Positions 36,015-45,677 of a stretch of 64,000 bases of DNA are shown here, piece after piece. Within the stretch, counting starts at the first letter, position 1, and each line of letters begins with the position of its first letter. Source of the DNA: Mariaggregatimicrobium sp964498785 (GTDB lineage: Bacteria > Zhuqueibacterota > Zhuqueibacteria > Thermofontimicrobiales > Thiofontviventaceae); contig CAZCJL010000011.1 of assembly GCA_964498785.1 (NCBI GenBank), forward strand, positions 1-64,000, read 5' to 3'. A model generated the notes under the pieces. The model made no database searches and had not been told where the DNA came from. It worked only from the letters and a program-made list of their open reading frames with translations. The position numbers and the translations under genes are program-made.

Positions 36015-36043
36015 AATATAGTTAATTATGATTAAAGAGTCAA
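36015..36043 (-). promoter_or_regulatory. Promoter of the Trp-regulated operon
   Basis: On the minus strand TTGACT (36043-36038), a 17-nt spacer and TATATT (36020-36015). The -10 is 34 nt before the leader-peptide ATG, which leaves a short 5' leader of about 28 nt. Confidence 0.75.
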
Positions 36044-36052
36044 GAAAAATAT

Positions 36053-36083
36053 TAAAAAAAAATAACATAATAAAATGTTATTT
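36053..36083 (-). terminator. Intrinsic terminator of the response regulator gene
   Basis: AAATAACAT (36060-36068) pairs with ATGTTATTT (36075-36083) around a 6-nt loop. On the minus strand it is followed by a run of T (36059-36053). It separates the regulator gene from the Trp operon promoter. Confidence 0.75.
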
Positions 36084-36127
36084 GTGTTCTATTTTCATTT
36101 TATTATAATATACATAATATTTTTCAA

Positions 36128-37492
36128 TTAATTTGACCGAATATTATATTTCGTAATTTTACGATGTAAATGAGTCCTTTCAATCCCGATCAGCTTTGCA
36201 GTACTTGTAACATTCCAATTATTCGCAATGAGCTTATTTATTATAAAAAGTCTCTCAAAATTTTCTCTGGCTCGTTTAAAATCATTGATCGCATACGGTT
36301 CTTCTTTTATTTCACGCAGATGTAAAGTAGCCATAACATCTTTACTCGTAATGATATTAGAATCGGTCATAATAATAAGTCTTTCAACAAAATTGCACAA
36401 TTCTCGTACATTGCCTTTCCATTCCTGGCTCGCGAATAAAGACATTGCCCCCTCTGAAATTTTTTTTTGAACGATATTGTTCTCCACACATTTTAGTTTA
36501 ATAAAATGTTCTACAAGCGGAGGAATATCTGCCGGGCGTTCTCTTAAGGGCAGGATATGAATTTTGACAACATTAATGCGATGATATAAATCCTCACGAA
36601 AAAATCCTGCTTCAATCATGTCTTCAAGATTACGATTTGTAGCCGAGATAATACGCACATCAACCTTTTCAACCTCCTGGCCACCTAACGGTATTACCTC
36701 ACCTTCTTCAATAACTCGCAACACTTTGGCCTGGGCCCTTAAACTTAAATCACCAATTTCATCTAAAAATAATGTTCCTTTGTGGGATAACTGAAAAGCA
36801 CCCTTTTTATTAGAAATTGCACTGGTAAAAGCGCCCTTCACATGCCCAAATAATTCACTCTCAATTAAATCTTCAGGAATCGCTGCGCAATTCATGCTAT
36901 AAAACGAGGCGCTGACACGCTGGCTATTAAAATGAATAGCACGTGCGACAAGTTCTTTGCCGGTACCGCTCTCCCCTTCTATTAAAATGCGACTTTGAGA
37001 AGACGCCACCCGATCAATCATATTAAACACACTTTTCATCGCCGGGCTGATGCCAATCATCTGAAATCGCTTTTTATTTTCTTCCAGCAATGCATATTTT
37101 TCTTTGAGAAGGTGAGACTTTTCCAATGCGTTTTTCGCTGTGAGCAATACTCGCTGGGCTTCAAGAGGTTTTTCAAGAAAATCATAAGCGCCGATCTTGG
37201 TTGCTTCCACAGCGACTTCAATTGATCCGTGACCTGAAATCATAATCACAGTTGTTTTTGGTTTTTTCTGTAAAATCTCTTTTAATACGATCATTCCATC
37301 AGGTTTTGGCATAATTAAATCCAGGAAAACCAGATCGAATTCATCGTTTATGATTTTTTCCAAACCTTCCGTACCACTTAGCGCACCATAAGCATTATAG
37401 CCACCGAACTTTAAAATATTTGTCAAGACTTCGAGTATTTCCTGATTATCATCAATAACTAATATTTTCGGGGCATTTTTAGCATCTTTCAT
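36128..37492 (-). CDS. NtrC-type sigma54-dependent response regulator
   Basis: A 454-residue three-domain regulator: an N-terminal receiver (VIDDNQEILEVLTNIL, phospho-acceptor in FLDLIMPKPDG, MISGHGSIEVAVEATK, FLEKPL), an AAA+ domain with Walker A GESGTGKELVARAIH, a sigma54 loop reading GAFTSA, Walker B GTLFLDEIGDL, and a FIS-type helix-turn-helix (VTSTAKLIGIERTHLHRKI). The ATG at 37492 is chosen because the receiver begins right after it and AAAGG lies upstream; a longer frame to 37615 would run into the phosphatase gene. It follows the phosphatase by 22 bp. No histidine kinase is adjacent, so the signal is unknown. Confidence 0.92.
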   Translation of the reverse strand: MKDAKNAPKILVIDDNQEILEVLTNILKFGGYNAYGALSGTEGLEKIINDEFDLVFLDLIMPKPDGMIVLKEILQKKPKTTVIMISGHGSIEVAVEATKIGAYDFLEKPLEAQRVLLTAKNALEKSHLLKEKYALLEENKKRFQMIGISPAMKSVFNMIDRVASSQSRILIEGESGTGKELVARAIHFNSQRVSASFYSMNCAAIPEDLIESELFGHVKGAFTSAISNKKGAFQLSHKGTLFLDEIGDLSLRAQAKVLRVIEEGEVIPLGGQEVEKVDVRIISATNRNLEDMIEAGFFREDLYHRINVVKIHILPLRERPADIPPLVEHFIKLKCVENNIVQKKISEGAMSLFASQEWKGNVRELCNFVERLIIMTDSNIITSKDVMATLHLREIKEEPYAINDFKRARENFERLFIINKLIANNWNVTSTAKLIGIERTHLHRKITKYNIRSN

Positions 37493-37514
37493 CTCGGAAC
37501 CTTTTATAGCATAT

Positions 37515-38297
37515 TTAATAAAATATGGGACTGACAATTGACAATAACGCATCATGAATTTTGCCATTCGATGCAATCGCATTCCCTTTCCGAAGATGCT
37601 TAGAACCACCGCCAATATCGGTTATCTTTCCGCCAGCTTCGCGAATGAGAATTTCTCCGGCAGCCATGTCCCAGGCACTCAAGATAATTTCCCAAAAACC
37701 ATCTAACCGGCCGCAGGCGACATAAGCCAAGTCAAGAGCCGCCGCCCCGGTACGACGAATATCACTAACTTTGTAAAATATTTCAGAAAAGGTAATCCAG
37801 TATTTTTCCAAAATTGCTTTATCCTTAAAAGGAAAACCGGTAGCGACCAGACAACGGGACATTTTAGTTTCCTGCGAGACCAAAATACGGTTATCATTTA
37901 AAAAAGCGCCTTTATTTTGCTCTGCCCAAAATAATTCATCCCGAAAAGGATCGTAAATTACACCAACCACAATTTCACCATTTTCTTCCAGAGCAATGGA
38001 AATTGCCGAGTGAGGATAACCATGAATATAATTTGTGGTCCCATCGAGCGGGTCAATTATCCAACGAACAGATTGACTTTTCGTTTGCGTTCCGCTCTCC
38101 TCTGCATAAATCGAGTATTCAGGAAAGTATTTTTGTAAAATATCGATCGTTGCTTGTTCAGATTTTCGATCAATTCTGGTTACGTAATCAAATGTCTTCT
38201 TTGATTCAACTTCATTTACTTCAATAGTGCCAATTGATTCCAGTAAAATTTCTCCGGCCTTCTTTGCCGCAATAATAGCGCATTCCAATCGTTCCAT
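37515..38297 (-). CDS. suhB: Inositol monophosphatase family enzyme
   Basis: A 260-residue Li-sensitive, Mg-dependent phosphatase. The signature motifs are AEESG (near residue 65), WIIDPLDGTTNYIHGYP (near 82-98) and the C-terminal AWDMAAGEILIREAGG. It hydrolyses inositol-1-phosphate or related sugar phosphates; SuhB relatives also act in rRNA antitermination and some members act on 3'-phosphoadenosine phosphates or fructose bisphosphate. It is the first gene of a probable two-gene operon with the NtrC-type regulator and lies behind the structured leader at 38333-38435. The symbol is by family resemblance. Confidence 0.85.
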   Translation of the reverse strand: MERLECAIIAAKKAGEILLESIGTIEVNEVESKKTFDYVTRIDRKSEQATIDILQKYFPEYSIYAEESGTQTKSQSVRWIIDPLDGTTNYIHGYPHSAISIALEENGEIVVGVIYDPFRDELFWAEQNKGAFLNDNRILVSQETKMSRCLVATGFPFKDKAILEKYWITFSEIFYKVSDIRRTGAAALDLAYVACGRLDGFWEIILSAWDMAAGEILIREAGGKITDIGGGSKHLRKGNAIASNGKIHDALLSIVSPIFY

Positions 38298-38332
38298 TGT
38301 AGTCGTTTTCCCTCATTATTATCAATAAAAAA

Positions 38333-38413
38333 AGCGGGTTACAATTCAATTTTTTCTTGCAATCAGTCAAAATACTCTTTAAAAAACTGATTTACTAAGT
38401 TTGTGCACCCGCT
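38333..38413 (-). promoter_or_regulatory. Structured leader / terminator upstream of the phosphatase gene
   Basis: On the minus strand, AGCGGGT (38413-38407) can pair with ACCCGCT (38339-38333), which is followed by a run of T (38333-38326). Within the 67-nt interior, AATCAGT and ACTGATT form a second 7-bp hairpin, and the interior contains TGACTGATTGCAAGAA, also present at 63597-63612. It could be the terminator of the 2387-codon gene upstream or a regulated leader of the phosphatase. Confidence 0.45.
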
Positions 38414-38433
38414 CGAACTTACGTTGGCAACGT

Positions 38434-38462
38434 AAATTAACCAAATATATTTAAAAAGTCAA
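38434..38462 (-). promoter_or_regulatory. Possible phosphatase promoter overlapped by a palindrome
   Basis: Minus strand TTGACT (38462-38457), a 17-nt spacer and TAATTT (38439-38434). The 17-nt palindrome TTACGTTGGCAACGTAA (38419-38435) overlaps the -10 edge and expected start of transcription, which is a typical repressor operator position. Confidence 0.4.
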
Positions 38463-38481
38463 TACTTTTTGTTTTTTCTTT

Positions 38482-41400
38482 TCATTTCACCATAACCATT
38501 CGCTTTATTTTTGAATAATGCTCTGCCTTAAATTGATATAGATAAACCCCTGATGTTAAATCATTGCCATGACCATCTTTTGAATCCCAGATAACTGAGT
38601 GATGTCCAATACTTTGCATTTCATCAATTAGTACACGCACCTGTCTTCCGGTAATGTCGAATATTTTTATTTGCACACGACAATTTTCTTTGACCTGATA
38701 GTTTATTTTTGTAAACGCATTAAATGGATTGGGATAATTTTGCGCCACTGAAAATGTTTCCGGTTTTTCAAGAACTCGAATATGTATGATATTGGATTCA
38801 CTAATGTCTGATTCATTCCCCCAAACATCAACGCTTGTTATTGCATAACAGTAGTCATAGCCAGCAATTACAGTAGAATCTTTAAACATTGTTCCACAAT
38901 AATTAAACGATATTAATTCAAATTCGCTTTGTATATCATCACCTTTTCGATAAATGCGATAATTATCAAAGTCAGGTTCATCGATGCTATTCCAAATCAG
39001 AATTACTTTGCCAACATCCCCCTTCGTATGAATGTTTTCAGGTGATTGCGGTGGTGTTGTATCAACTAACCGGTTCGCATAGTTGTACTTTTTAAGTAAA
39101 TTCTTTGGAAAACCTGTCATTTTAACTTCAATTGCCGCTACTTTAACATAATCCTTTACACCAATAAAATCAATATCCAGGCGGCCATCATTTACCACAA
39201 TGCCTGTAATTGCGTATTGTAACGCAACATCGTGGCCAACCTCATCATAAATATCAATTCTGTCCAGAGAATACATATCTTCAATAACAACATCCATTAA
39301 CCGCTCGCCAGCGCTCTTGTGATAAATTTCAGCGAAATGAATCGTAACATCGAACGTACCATCGGGAACCAAAAAGTAGTAAGCAGCCATATTGTAACGT
39401 TCGGATTGATAGAGCATATCATCCTCGGTACCGGAAATTGGATCTGAGGTCGAGTACGTTTTTCCGCCAACGTAGCCAAATCCACTGGTCGTGCCATACG
39501 ACTGATCTGCACTCCATACATCTCCATTATGATCCGTGTATTGACTGCCGCCAGCATTTATTCGCCATACCGGCAATGTTTCAACACTCATTAGGACCAC
39601 AATCTCATGGTTCCCTCCATCCGATTGAATCGTTAATCGTCCTTCGTATTGACCATCTTCCATCTCTGCCCGGTCGATTTGTACGGAGACAGAACTTTTC
39701 TGGCCAATTGACACGACACCGTTCGTCGGAGCAACAGAGCTTATCCATTCGCTACCTGGCTGTACGGATACATTCCAATTCAATTCCAGATCACCGCTAT
39801 TATGCACGCTGAAATTCATTTCCGATAGGTATGCACCAAAATTGAGCGTATCAACATCCACCGATAGCACCGCCGCATTTATTGTTACTTCCATCTGAAC
39901 CGGCAGTTCTTTTGTACCTCCATTGGATTGAATTATCAGTACCGCTTGATGCACACCTTCGGTTTGATCTGTCCGATTGATATCAACGCGAACAACCGCC
40001 TGTTCGCCGCTTTGCAAGACGCCAGTATCAGGCGTTACCGATGTAATCCATGATGGTAGTGAAGATGTATCAAGACCCCAGTTCAATTCTAATTCACCCG
40101 TATTTTTTACGATCACGGTTTTCGTGCTTTCTGCTGTCCCAAAATCCAGTGTCTGCGGATTGAGTGACAACTGCGCCGTTGGTTCTGTTACTTCCATGGA
40201 TACCGCAACATCTCTCTGTCCGCCGTTACTGCTCACATTCAATGTTCCGGTATAATTTCCGCCATTCAAGCCGTCCCGACTCACATCCACAGTGACCACA
40301 CGACTCGATCCCTCAGATAATGTGCCACTGGCAGGCGTCATTGAGGTAATCCATGCTGCATCCGGTGATTTGGTGATACTCCAGTTTAAATCAAGCGACC
40401 CGCTGTTACGAATTGTAAATTGTTGGGTCGTGTTCTCCGAACCATACGATAACGTCAGCGGTGTGATCTCCAGCTTCGGCGCTGCCGGGGGCGTGCTTCT
40501 CACACCGATTCCCGATATTTTAGCTGCATCTTTCAACACTGTAAATCCGATATCCAGCCGACCGTCTGTCACCTCTATCTCCGTAAATTCATAACGCAAC
40601 GCCACATCATGACCCGCTTCGACAACAAGATCAAGAGCAGATAATACTGCACTTCCTTCAATGGAAACATCAAACAATCGCTTGTTCGTGTACTTGTAGT
40701 AGACTTCGGCAAACAGTAATTCAATATCATAGCGACCATCCGGAACATCAAAACGATAACTGCTCATGCCCCAGCGTTCGCTCTGAAATAATGCATCATC
40801 GTCAGTCCCGGAGATCGGATCTGATGTGGCATATGTCTTGCCGCCAACATAGCCATATCCGCCTGTTGTATATGATCGATCCGCTTCCCACTCTGTCCCG
40901 CTTCCGTCAGTATAATCAGTTCCGCCGGCATTAATGTGATACGAAATCGCCTCGCCAACTGTCATTGATACCGGTACGGTTGTTTCTCCGCCATTGGATG
41001 AAAATACCAGCGAGCCCTGATAACTTCCGGCAGCGTATCCGTCACGATTGATGACGACCTGCAATTGCTGGCTGGCGCCACTCGGTAATGTCCCGTTTTC
41101 TGGCGTCACCAAAACGATCCAGTCCACAGCCGGAGACTCAGAGACCGACCAGGTTAAATCCAGTTCTCCGCTATTTTCCACGGTAATGTTTAATGTTGTG
41201 GCTGTCATTCCAAAATTTAGTTGTGAGGGATTCACCGTCATTTCTGCAGATGGAATATGCACTGACATGCTCACGTCCACTGTTCCGTTACCACCATCAC
41301 TATTCACTGCAATATTACTGGTGTAATCTCCCTCGCCTAAACCACTACGGTCGACAATCACAGTCAGCAGTGCTGAATCACCCATCGCAACTATACCTTC

Positions 41401-44400
41401 GGTCGGCGTCATCAACGTCAGCCACGAGGTTTCCGGGGATTCTGCCGATGACCAGTTCAAGACTGCATCTCCGCTATTGTGAATTGCAAAATGCAAAGTG
41501 TCTGTTGCTGTGCCAAAATTCAAAGCATCAGGATTAAGTGATAATTGGGGGGACGGTTCTTCCACGTCCATGGATACCGCAACATCTCTCTGTCCGCCAT
41601 TACTGCTCACATTCAATGTTCCGGTATAATTTCCGCCATTCAAGCCGTCCCGACTCACATCCACAGTGACCACACGACTCGATCCCTCAGATAATGTGCC
41701 ACTGGCAGGCGTCATTGAGGTAATCCATGCTGCATCCGGTGATTTGGTGATACTCCAGTTTAAATCAAGCGACCCGCTGTTACGAATTGTAAATTGTTGG
41801 GTCGTGTTCTCCGAACCATACGATAACGTCAGCGGTGTGATCTCCAGCTTCGGCGCTGCCGGGGGCGTGCTTCTCACACCGATTCCCGATATTTTAGCTG
41901 CATCTTTCAACACTGTAAATCCGATATCCAGCCGACCGTCTGTCACCTCTATCTCCGTAAATTCATAACGCAACGCCACATCATGACCCGCTTCGACAAC
42001 AAGATCAAGAGCAGATAATACTGCACTTCCTTCAATGGAAACATCAAACAATCGCTTGTTCGTGTACTTGTAGTAGACTTCGGCAAACAGTAATTCAATA
42101 TCATAGCGACCATCCGGAACATCAAAACGATAACTGCTCATGCCCCAGCGTTCGCTCTGAAATAATGCATCATCGTCAGTCCCGGAGATCGGATCTGATG
42201 TGGCATATGTCTTGCCGCCAACATAGCCATATCCGCCTGTTGTATATGATCGATCCGCTTCCCACTCTGTCCCGCTTCCGTCAGTATAATCAGTTCCGCC
42301 GGCATTAATGTGATACGAAATCGCCTCGCCAACTGTCATTGATACCGGTACGGTTGTTTCTCCGCCATTGGATGAAAATACCAGCGAGCCCTGATAACTT
42401 CCGGCAGCGTATCCGTCACGATTGATGACGACCTGCAATTGCTGGCTGGCGCCACTCGGTAATGTCCCGTTTTCTGGCGTCACCAAAACGATCCAGTCCA
42501 CAGCCGGAGACTCAGAGACCGACCAGGTTAAATCCAGTTCTCCGCTATTTTCCACGGTAATGTTTAATGTTGTGGCTGTCATTCCAAAATTTAGTTGTGA
42601 GGGATTCACCGTCATTTCTGCAGATGGAATATGCACTGACATGCTCACGTCCACTGTTCCGTTACCACCATCACTATTCACTGCAATATTACTGGTGTAA
42701 TCTCCCTCGCCTAAACCACTACGGTCGACAATCACAGTCAGCAGTGCTGAATCACCCATCGCAACTATACCTTCGGTCGGCGTCATCAACGTCAGCCACG
42801 AGGTTTCCGGGGATTCTGCCGATGACCAGTTCAAGACTGCATCTCCGCTATTGTGAATTGCAAAATGCAAAGTGTCTGTTGCTGTGCCAAAATTCAAAGC
42901 ATCAGGATTAAGTGATAATTGGGGGGACGGTACGTAGACATCCATACTGAGATCGACATAAGCATTTCCGTCATTTGAGGTAACAGAAATCTGCCCGGTG
43001 TGGTTGCCCCCCTCCATTCCTTCCCGGTTAATGATCACCTGCACTTCTTGCTGCAAACCCGGCGTTAATTCACCGCTTGCCGGAATCAGCGATTCAATCC
43101 ATGCATCGTCCGGAGTTTTGTTCGCCGACCATACTAAATCTGCCTCACCATTATTCCGGATTTGGAAATAAAGCGTATCTTCACTGGCTCCAAAATCCAA
43201 TTCGGTTGGCGTTAATGCTAATTCTGGCATTGGATTTGGAACCCTCATGAACAACTGGACATTTTGGCTGCCCCCATTTGAATTGACAAGAATCGAGCCC
43301 GAATAGTCGCCACTTTCTAATCCGGTACGATCAACAGATAACGTTACACTTTGTTGTGAATGTACGCCGATGGTTCCGGCAAACAGTGAAACGGACGATA
43401 GCCAATTCAATCCATGATTTTTGTCAATGGACCATGTTAATTCTCCGCCAGCAGTATTTAAAATATCGATAGTTGATTGATTCGTTAAAGAATCAAAATT
43501 CACTGTGGCCGGTAAAACGGCAAGCAGTGGTGTTTGTTCCGCCTCCCGGATAATTTCAATTGCTGATATTTTTGGTTCATCAACTATTTTTGTAAATGAA
43601 ATATTTAGCTGCCCGTCATTAACTGTGGCATCGTGCTCCTGCGTTGAAAATGTATAAACATAAGGATTGTCATGTCCGGCTTCGGCAAAAATATCCAATC
43701 CATCGAGGACGGTTTTCCCTTCGATAGCGACCGAAAATACTCTCCGATTTTTACTGAAAAAATAAATTTCAGCAAAATGCAATTTAATGAGATAGTCTCC
43801 ATTATCAAGGTCGAACCGATATTCGGACAATCCATAGCGTTCTGTTTGATAAAGAATATCATCATCCGTATTCTCAATCGGATCATATTTATGCCAATCG
43901 CTGCCGTTTACATAGCCCCGGCTTCCTGCACTGTATTGTTGATCTTTTTCAAAAATTTGGCCTTCAGCATTCTCGTACTGGTTGCCCCCAACATTTACCC
44001 GCCATTCTGATTGTCGGGGATTATATACAAAATCAACAGTCACCTGTTTCGGACTATCCATTATAATAGATGTGGGATTGGTCGTACCGCTCACATCTCC
44101 TGACCATTTTTCAAAATCATAATCCCACGATGCTTCTGCCGATAATTCAGCTTCGTTTCCTTCAGTATACCATTCTCCCGGGAGCGCCGGCGATACGCTG
44201 CCTCCGCCAATGGGTTGAACTGAGGTGCTCAGAAAATACTGTTTATCAAAGTGAGCGCGATACGTGGTCGATTCCAACGGTACGGTAATCTCATGTTCCG
44301 CAGCGCCGGCATCGCTCCATTCTGAGAACGAATAGCGAACGCCTTCGCTAACAAACTGAGCCGCTGCTCTCACCTGATGGACTTCACCGGATAACCAGGA

Positions 44401-45645
44401 AAATTCTTTCGGCGTTATAAACTCCTCGCCATCAACTTCTATTTTTAATCCACTCGGTTCGCTTAGAATTGTAATATTTACGTTACGTGAAAAATTAGCA
44501 GTGACTGACTGTGCCCCATCCATCAAAATAGCGGTTGGATTTTCTGTCCCTTCCAAATCACCAGACCAGCCTGTAAAGATAAAATCCTGATTTGCCGTGG
44601 CGCTGATGTGAGCCATTGAATCTTCTTTGTACCAGCCGCCTGGCACTGCCGGTGTCATCGTCCCGCCATCCTCGATATTTATCTGAGTTGAGAGATAGTA
44701 TTCATTTTGCCAGCGGACTGTTTCTGTAATCGGACTATTTACAATTATCGACGCCTGTGTATCGGCGCCGGAGTAAGCGCCTTCTCCCTGGCCACTCCAT
44801 TCCAAAAACAGATGTCGCGATTGATTTTCATGCGTCACCAGTGAATCCACTGAAATCTTAACAGTATCTCCATTTGTGTACCATCCGGCGCCATTCGGAT
44901 TTCCCCAGTCTGATTGAATATCAACGAGAAACTGTTCTGTGAGTGTAGCTGAAAGAGATGTATCCGAAAGAACTTCTATCGTCTGAATTCGATCACTGCC
45001 ATTATCCCAGCGATCATACGCGTAGCGGATACCCGCTTCAATTTCCTGGAATTCAGCAATGCCAATCTCATGATTTGAGCCTTTATTCCAGATGGCAGTA
45101 TAGGGGGCGTTATAGTATTCGCCATCGACCATGACCTGAGTGATGTCTGGGAAATTTGTTTGGATGAAAACCTGTACCGGAATAACAGGGATTTTAAAAA
45201 GGCCATTGTGTGTGATAACCTGGGGCGAATTATTATTGAATAAAAATTTATCAAAGGAAATAAAGCTGGAATCTCCGGATTGACCGTTGACGACACATTT
45301 TAATGTAAATAAAACGCCATCTCCGCTTAACGGACTCACGCCGTAACCAACAACTCGGATTTCACCCGGATTCGTTGTATTGACTGTCGGATCACCCCAA
45401 CTTTCAGTCAGCGAGCCGATAACGTCTACATTGTCTATGCTTAAAACATCCTGGTCGTATTTGATTGTTGTTTGATAAGAGATGACGCCAGAACTTGTCA
45501 AATCTCCTGTTAGAACCGGCAAGTCGATTAAATTTCCGCTTTCGATTGATGTATCTGGTATGGTTATTTCAATTTGCGAATACGCTCCGGTTATAATTCC
45601 CATCAAAATGATGAAAATCAGAAAATAAGTGTTAGCCCCCTTCAT
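38482..45645 (-). CDS. Giant malectin/BACON-repeat surface protein with T9SS sorting domain
   Basis: A 2387-residue secreted protein. Signal peptide (1-23); cohesin-like module (about 24-150, opening TIPDTSIESGNLIDLPV); InlB B-repeat-like segments (about 150-535, FTGWSGDLEGTENPTAI); malectin-like carbohydrate-binding domains starting near 546, 1109, 1567 and 2025 (INAGGTDYTDGSG, GGYGYVGGKTYATSDPISG); between them BACON/Ig-like modules (LSLNPDALNFGTATDTL); a fibronectin type III domain (about 2190-2290); and a T9SS sorting domain (from QNYPNPFNAF, about 2305). Residues 904-1361 and 1362-1819 are nearly identical copies from a DNA duplication. It is the last and largest gene of the cohesin/T9SS cluster, 32 bp after its neighbour. 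Likely a long carbohydrate-binding surface stalk or adhesin. Confidence 0.88.
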   Translation of the reverse strand: MKGANTYFLIFIILMGIITGAYSQIEITIPDTSIESGNLIDLPVLTGDLTSSGVISYQTTIKYDQDVLSIDNVDVIGSLTESWGDPTVNTTNPGEIRVVGYGVSPLSGDGVLFTLKCVVNGQSGDSSFISFDKFLFNNNSPQVITHNGLFKIPVIPVQVFIQTNFPDITQVMVDGEYYNAPYTAIWNKGSNHEIGIAEFQEIEAGIRYAYDRWDNGSDRIQTIEVLSDTSLSATLTEQFLVDIQSDWGNPNGAGWYTNGDTVKISVDSLVTHENQSRHLFLEWSGQGEGAYSGADTQASIIVNSPITETVRWQNEYYLSTQINIEDGGTMTPAVPGGWYKEDSMAHISATANQDFIFTGWSGDLEGTENPTAILMDGAQSVTANFSRNVNITILSEPSGLKIEVDGEEFITPKEFSWLSGEVHQVRAAAQFVSEGVRYSFSEWSDAGAAEHEITVPLESTTYRAHFDKQYFLSTSVQPIGGGSVSPALPGEWYTEGNEAELSAEASWDYDFEKWSGDVSGTTNPTSIIMDSPKQVTVDFVYNPRQSEWRVNVGGNQYENAEGQIFEKDQQYSAGSRGYVNGSDWHKYDPIENTDDDILYQTERYGLSEYRFDLDNGDYLIKLHFAEIYFFSKNRRVFSVAIEGKTVLDGLDIFAEAGHDNPYVYTFSTQEHDATVNDGQLNISFTKIVDEPKISAIEIIREAEQTPLLAVLPATVNFDSLTNQSTIDILNTAGGELTWSIDKNHGLNWLSSVSLFAGTIGVHSQQSVTLSVDRTGLESGDYSGSILVNSNGGSQNVQLFMRVPNPMPELALTPTELDFGASEDTLYFQIRNNGEADLVWSANKTPDDAWIESLIPASGELTPGLQQEVQVIINREGMEGGNHTGQISVTSNDGNAYVDLSMDVYVPSPQLSLNPDALNFGTATDTLHFAIHNSGDAVLNWSSAESPETSWLTLMTPTEGIVAMGDSALLTVIVDRSGLGEGDYTSNIAVNSDGGNGTVDVSMSVHIPSAEMTVNPSQLNFGMTATTLNITVENSGELDLTWSVSESPAVDWIVLVTPENGTLPSGASQQLQVVINRDGYAAGSYQGSLVFSSNGGETTVPVSMTVGEAISYHINAGGTDYTDGSGTEWEADRSYTTGGYGYVGGKTYATSDPISGTDDDALFQSERWGMSSYRFDVPDGRYDIELLFAEVYYKYTNKRLFDVSIEGSAVLSALDLVVEAGHDVALRYEFTEIEVTDGRLDIGFTVLKDAAKISGIGVRSTPPAAPKLEITPLTLSYGSENTTQQFTIRNSGSLDLNWSITKSPDAAWITSMTPASGTLSEGSSRVVTVDVSRDGLNGGNYTGTLNVSSNGGQRDVAVSMDVEEPSPQLSLNPDALNFGTATDTLHFAIHNSGDAVLNWSSAESPETSWLTLMTPTEGIVAMGDSALLTVIVDRSGLGEGDYTSNIAVNSDGGNGTVDVSMSVHIPSAEMTVNPSQLNFGMTATTLNITVENSGELDLTWSVSESPAVDWIVLVTPENGTLPSGASQQLQVVINRDGYAAGSYQGSLVFSSNGGETTVPVSMTVGEAISYHINAGGTDYTDGSGTEWEADRSYTTGGYGYVGGKTYATSDPISGTDDDALFQSERWGMSSYRFDVPDGRYDIELLFAEVYYKYTNKRLFDVSIEGSAVLSALDLVVEAGHDVALRYEFTEIEVTDGRLDIGFTVLKDAAKISGIGVRSTPPAAPKLEITPLTLSYGSENTTQQFTIRNSGSLDLNWSITKSPDAAWITSMTPASGTLSEGSSRVVTVDVSRDGLNGGNYTGTLNVSSNGGQRDVAVSMEVTEPTAQLSLNPQTLDFGTAESTKTVIVKNTGELELNWGLDTSSLPSWITSVTPDTGVLQSGEQAVVRVDINRTDQTEGVHQAVLIIQSNGGTKELPVQMEVTINAAVLSVDVDTLNFGAYLSEMNFSVHNSGDLELNWNVSVQPGSEWISSVAPTNGVVSIGQKSSVSVQIDRAEMEDGQYEGRLTIQSDGGNHEIVVLMSVETLPVWRINAGGSQYTDHNGDVWSADQSYGTTSGFGYVGGKTYSTSDPISGTEDDMLYQSERYNMAAYYFLVPDGTFDVTIHFAEIYHKSAGERLMDVVIEDMYSLDRIDIYDEVGHDVALQYAITGIVVNDGRLDIDFIGVKDYVKVAAIEVKMTGFPKNLLKKYNYANRLVDTTPPQSPENIHTKGDVGKVILIWNSIDEPDFDNYRIYRKGDDIQSEFELISFNYCGTMFKDSTVIAGYDYCYAITSVDVWGNESDISESNIIHIRVLEKPETFSVAQNYPNPFNAFTKINYQVKENCRVQIKIFDITGRQVRVLIDEMQSIGHHSVIWDSKDGHGNDLTSGVYLYQFKAEHYSKIKRMVMVK
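40187..42934. repeat. 1374-bp in-frame tandem duplication
   Basis: Two head-to-tail copies, about 40187-41560 and 41561-42934, exactly 1374 bp (458 codons) apart. Apart from a few bases at the junctions, the only difference noticed is G at 40225 against A at 41599. Each copy encodes one malectin-like domain with flanking BACON-like modules. Near-complete identity also at silent sites points to a very recent event or ongoing gene conversion. Confidence 0.95.
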
Positions 45646-45677
45646 AACGTTCCAACCTGTTTTAAAGTAATATTCAT

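Noticed and set aside
35926..38435. Shared AACGTAAGTT in the Trp leader and before the phosphatase
   Set aside because: The match is 10 nt, lies within coding codons of the leader peptide in one case, and has no matching position relative to promoters.
40187..42934. Tandem repeats as a CRISPR or mobile element
   Set aside because: The units are 1374 bp, fully coding and in frame with the surrounding gene, with no transposase or target duplication.
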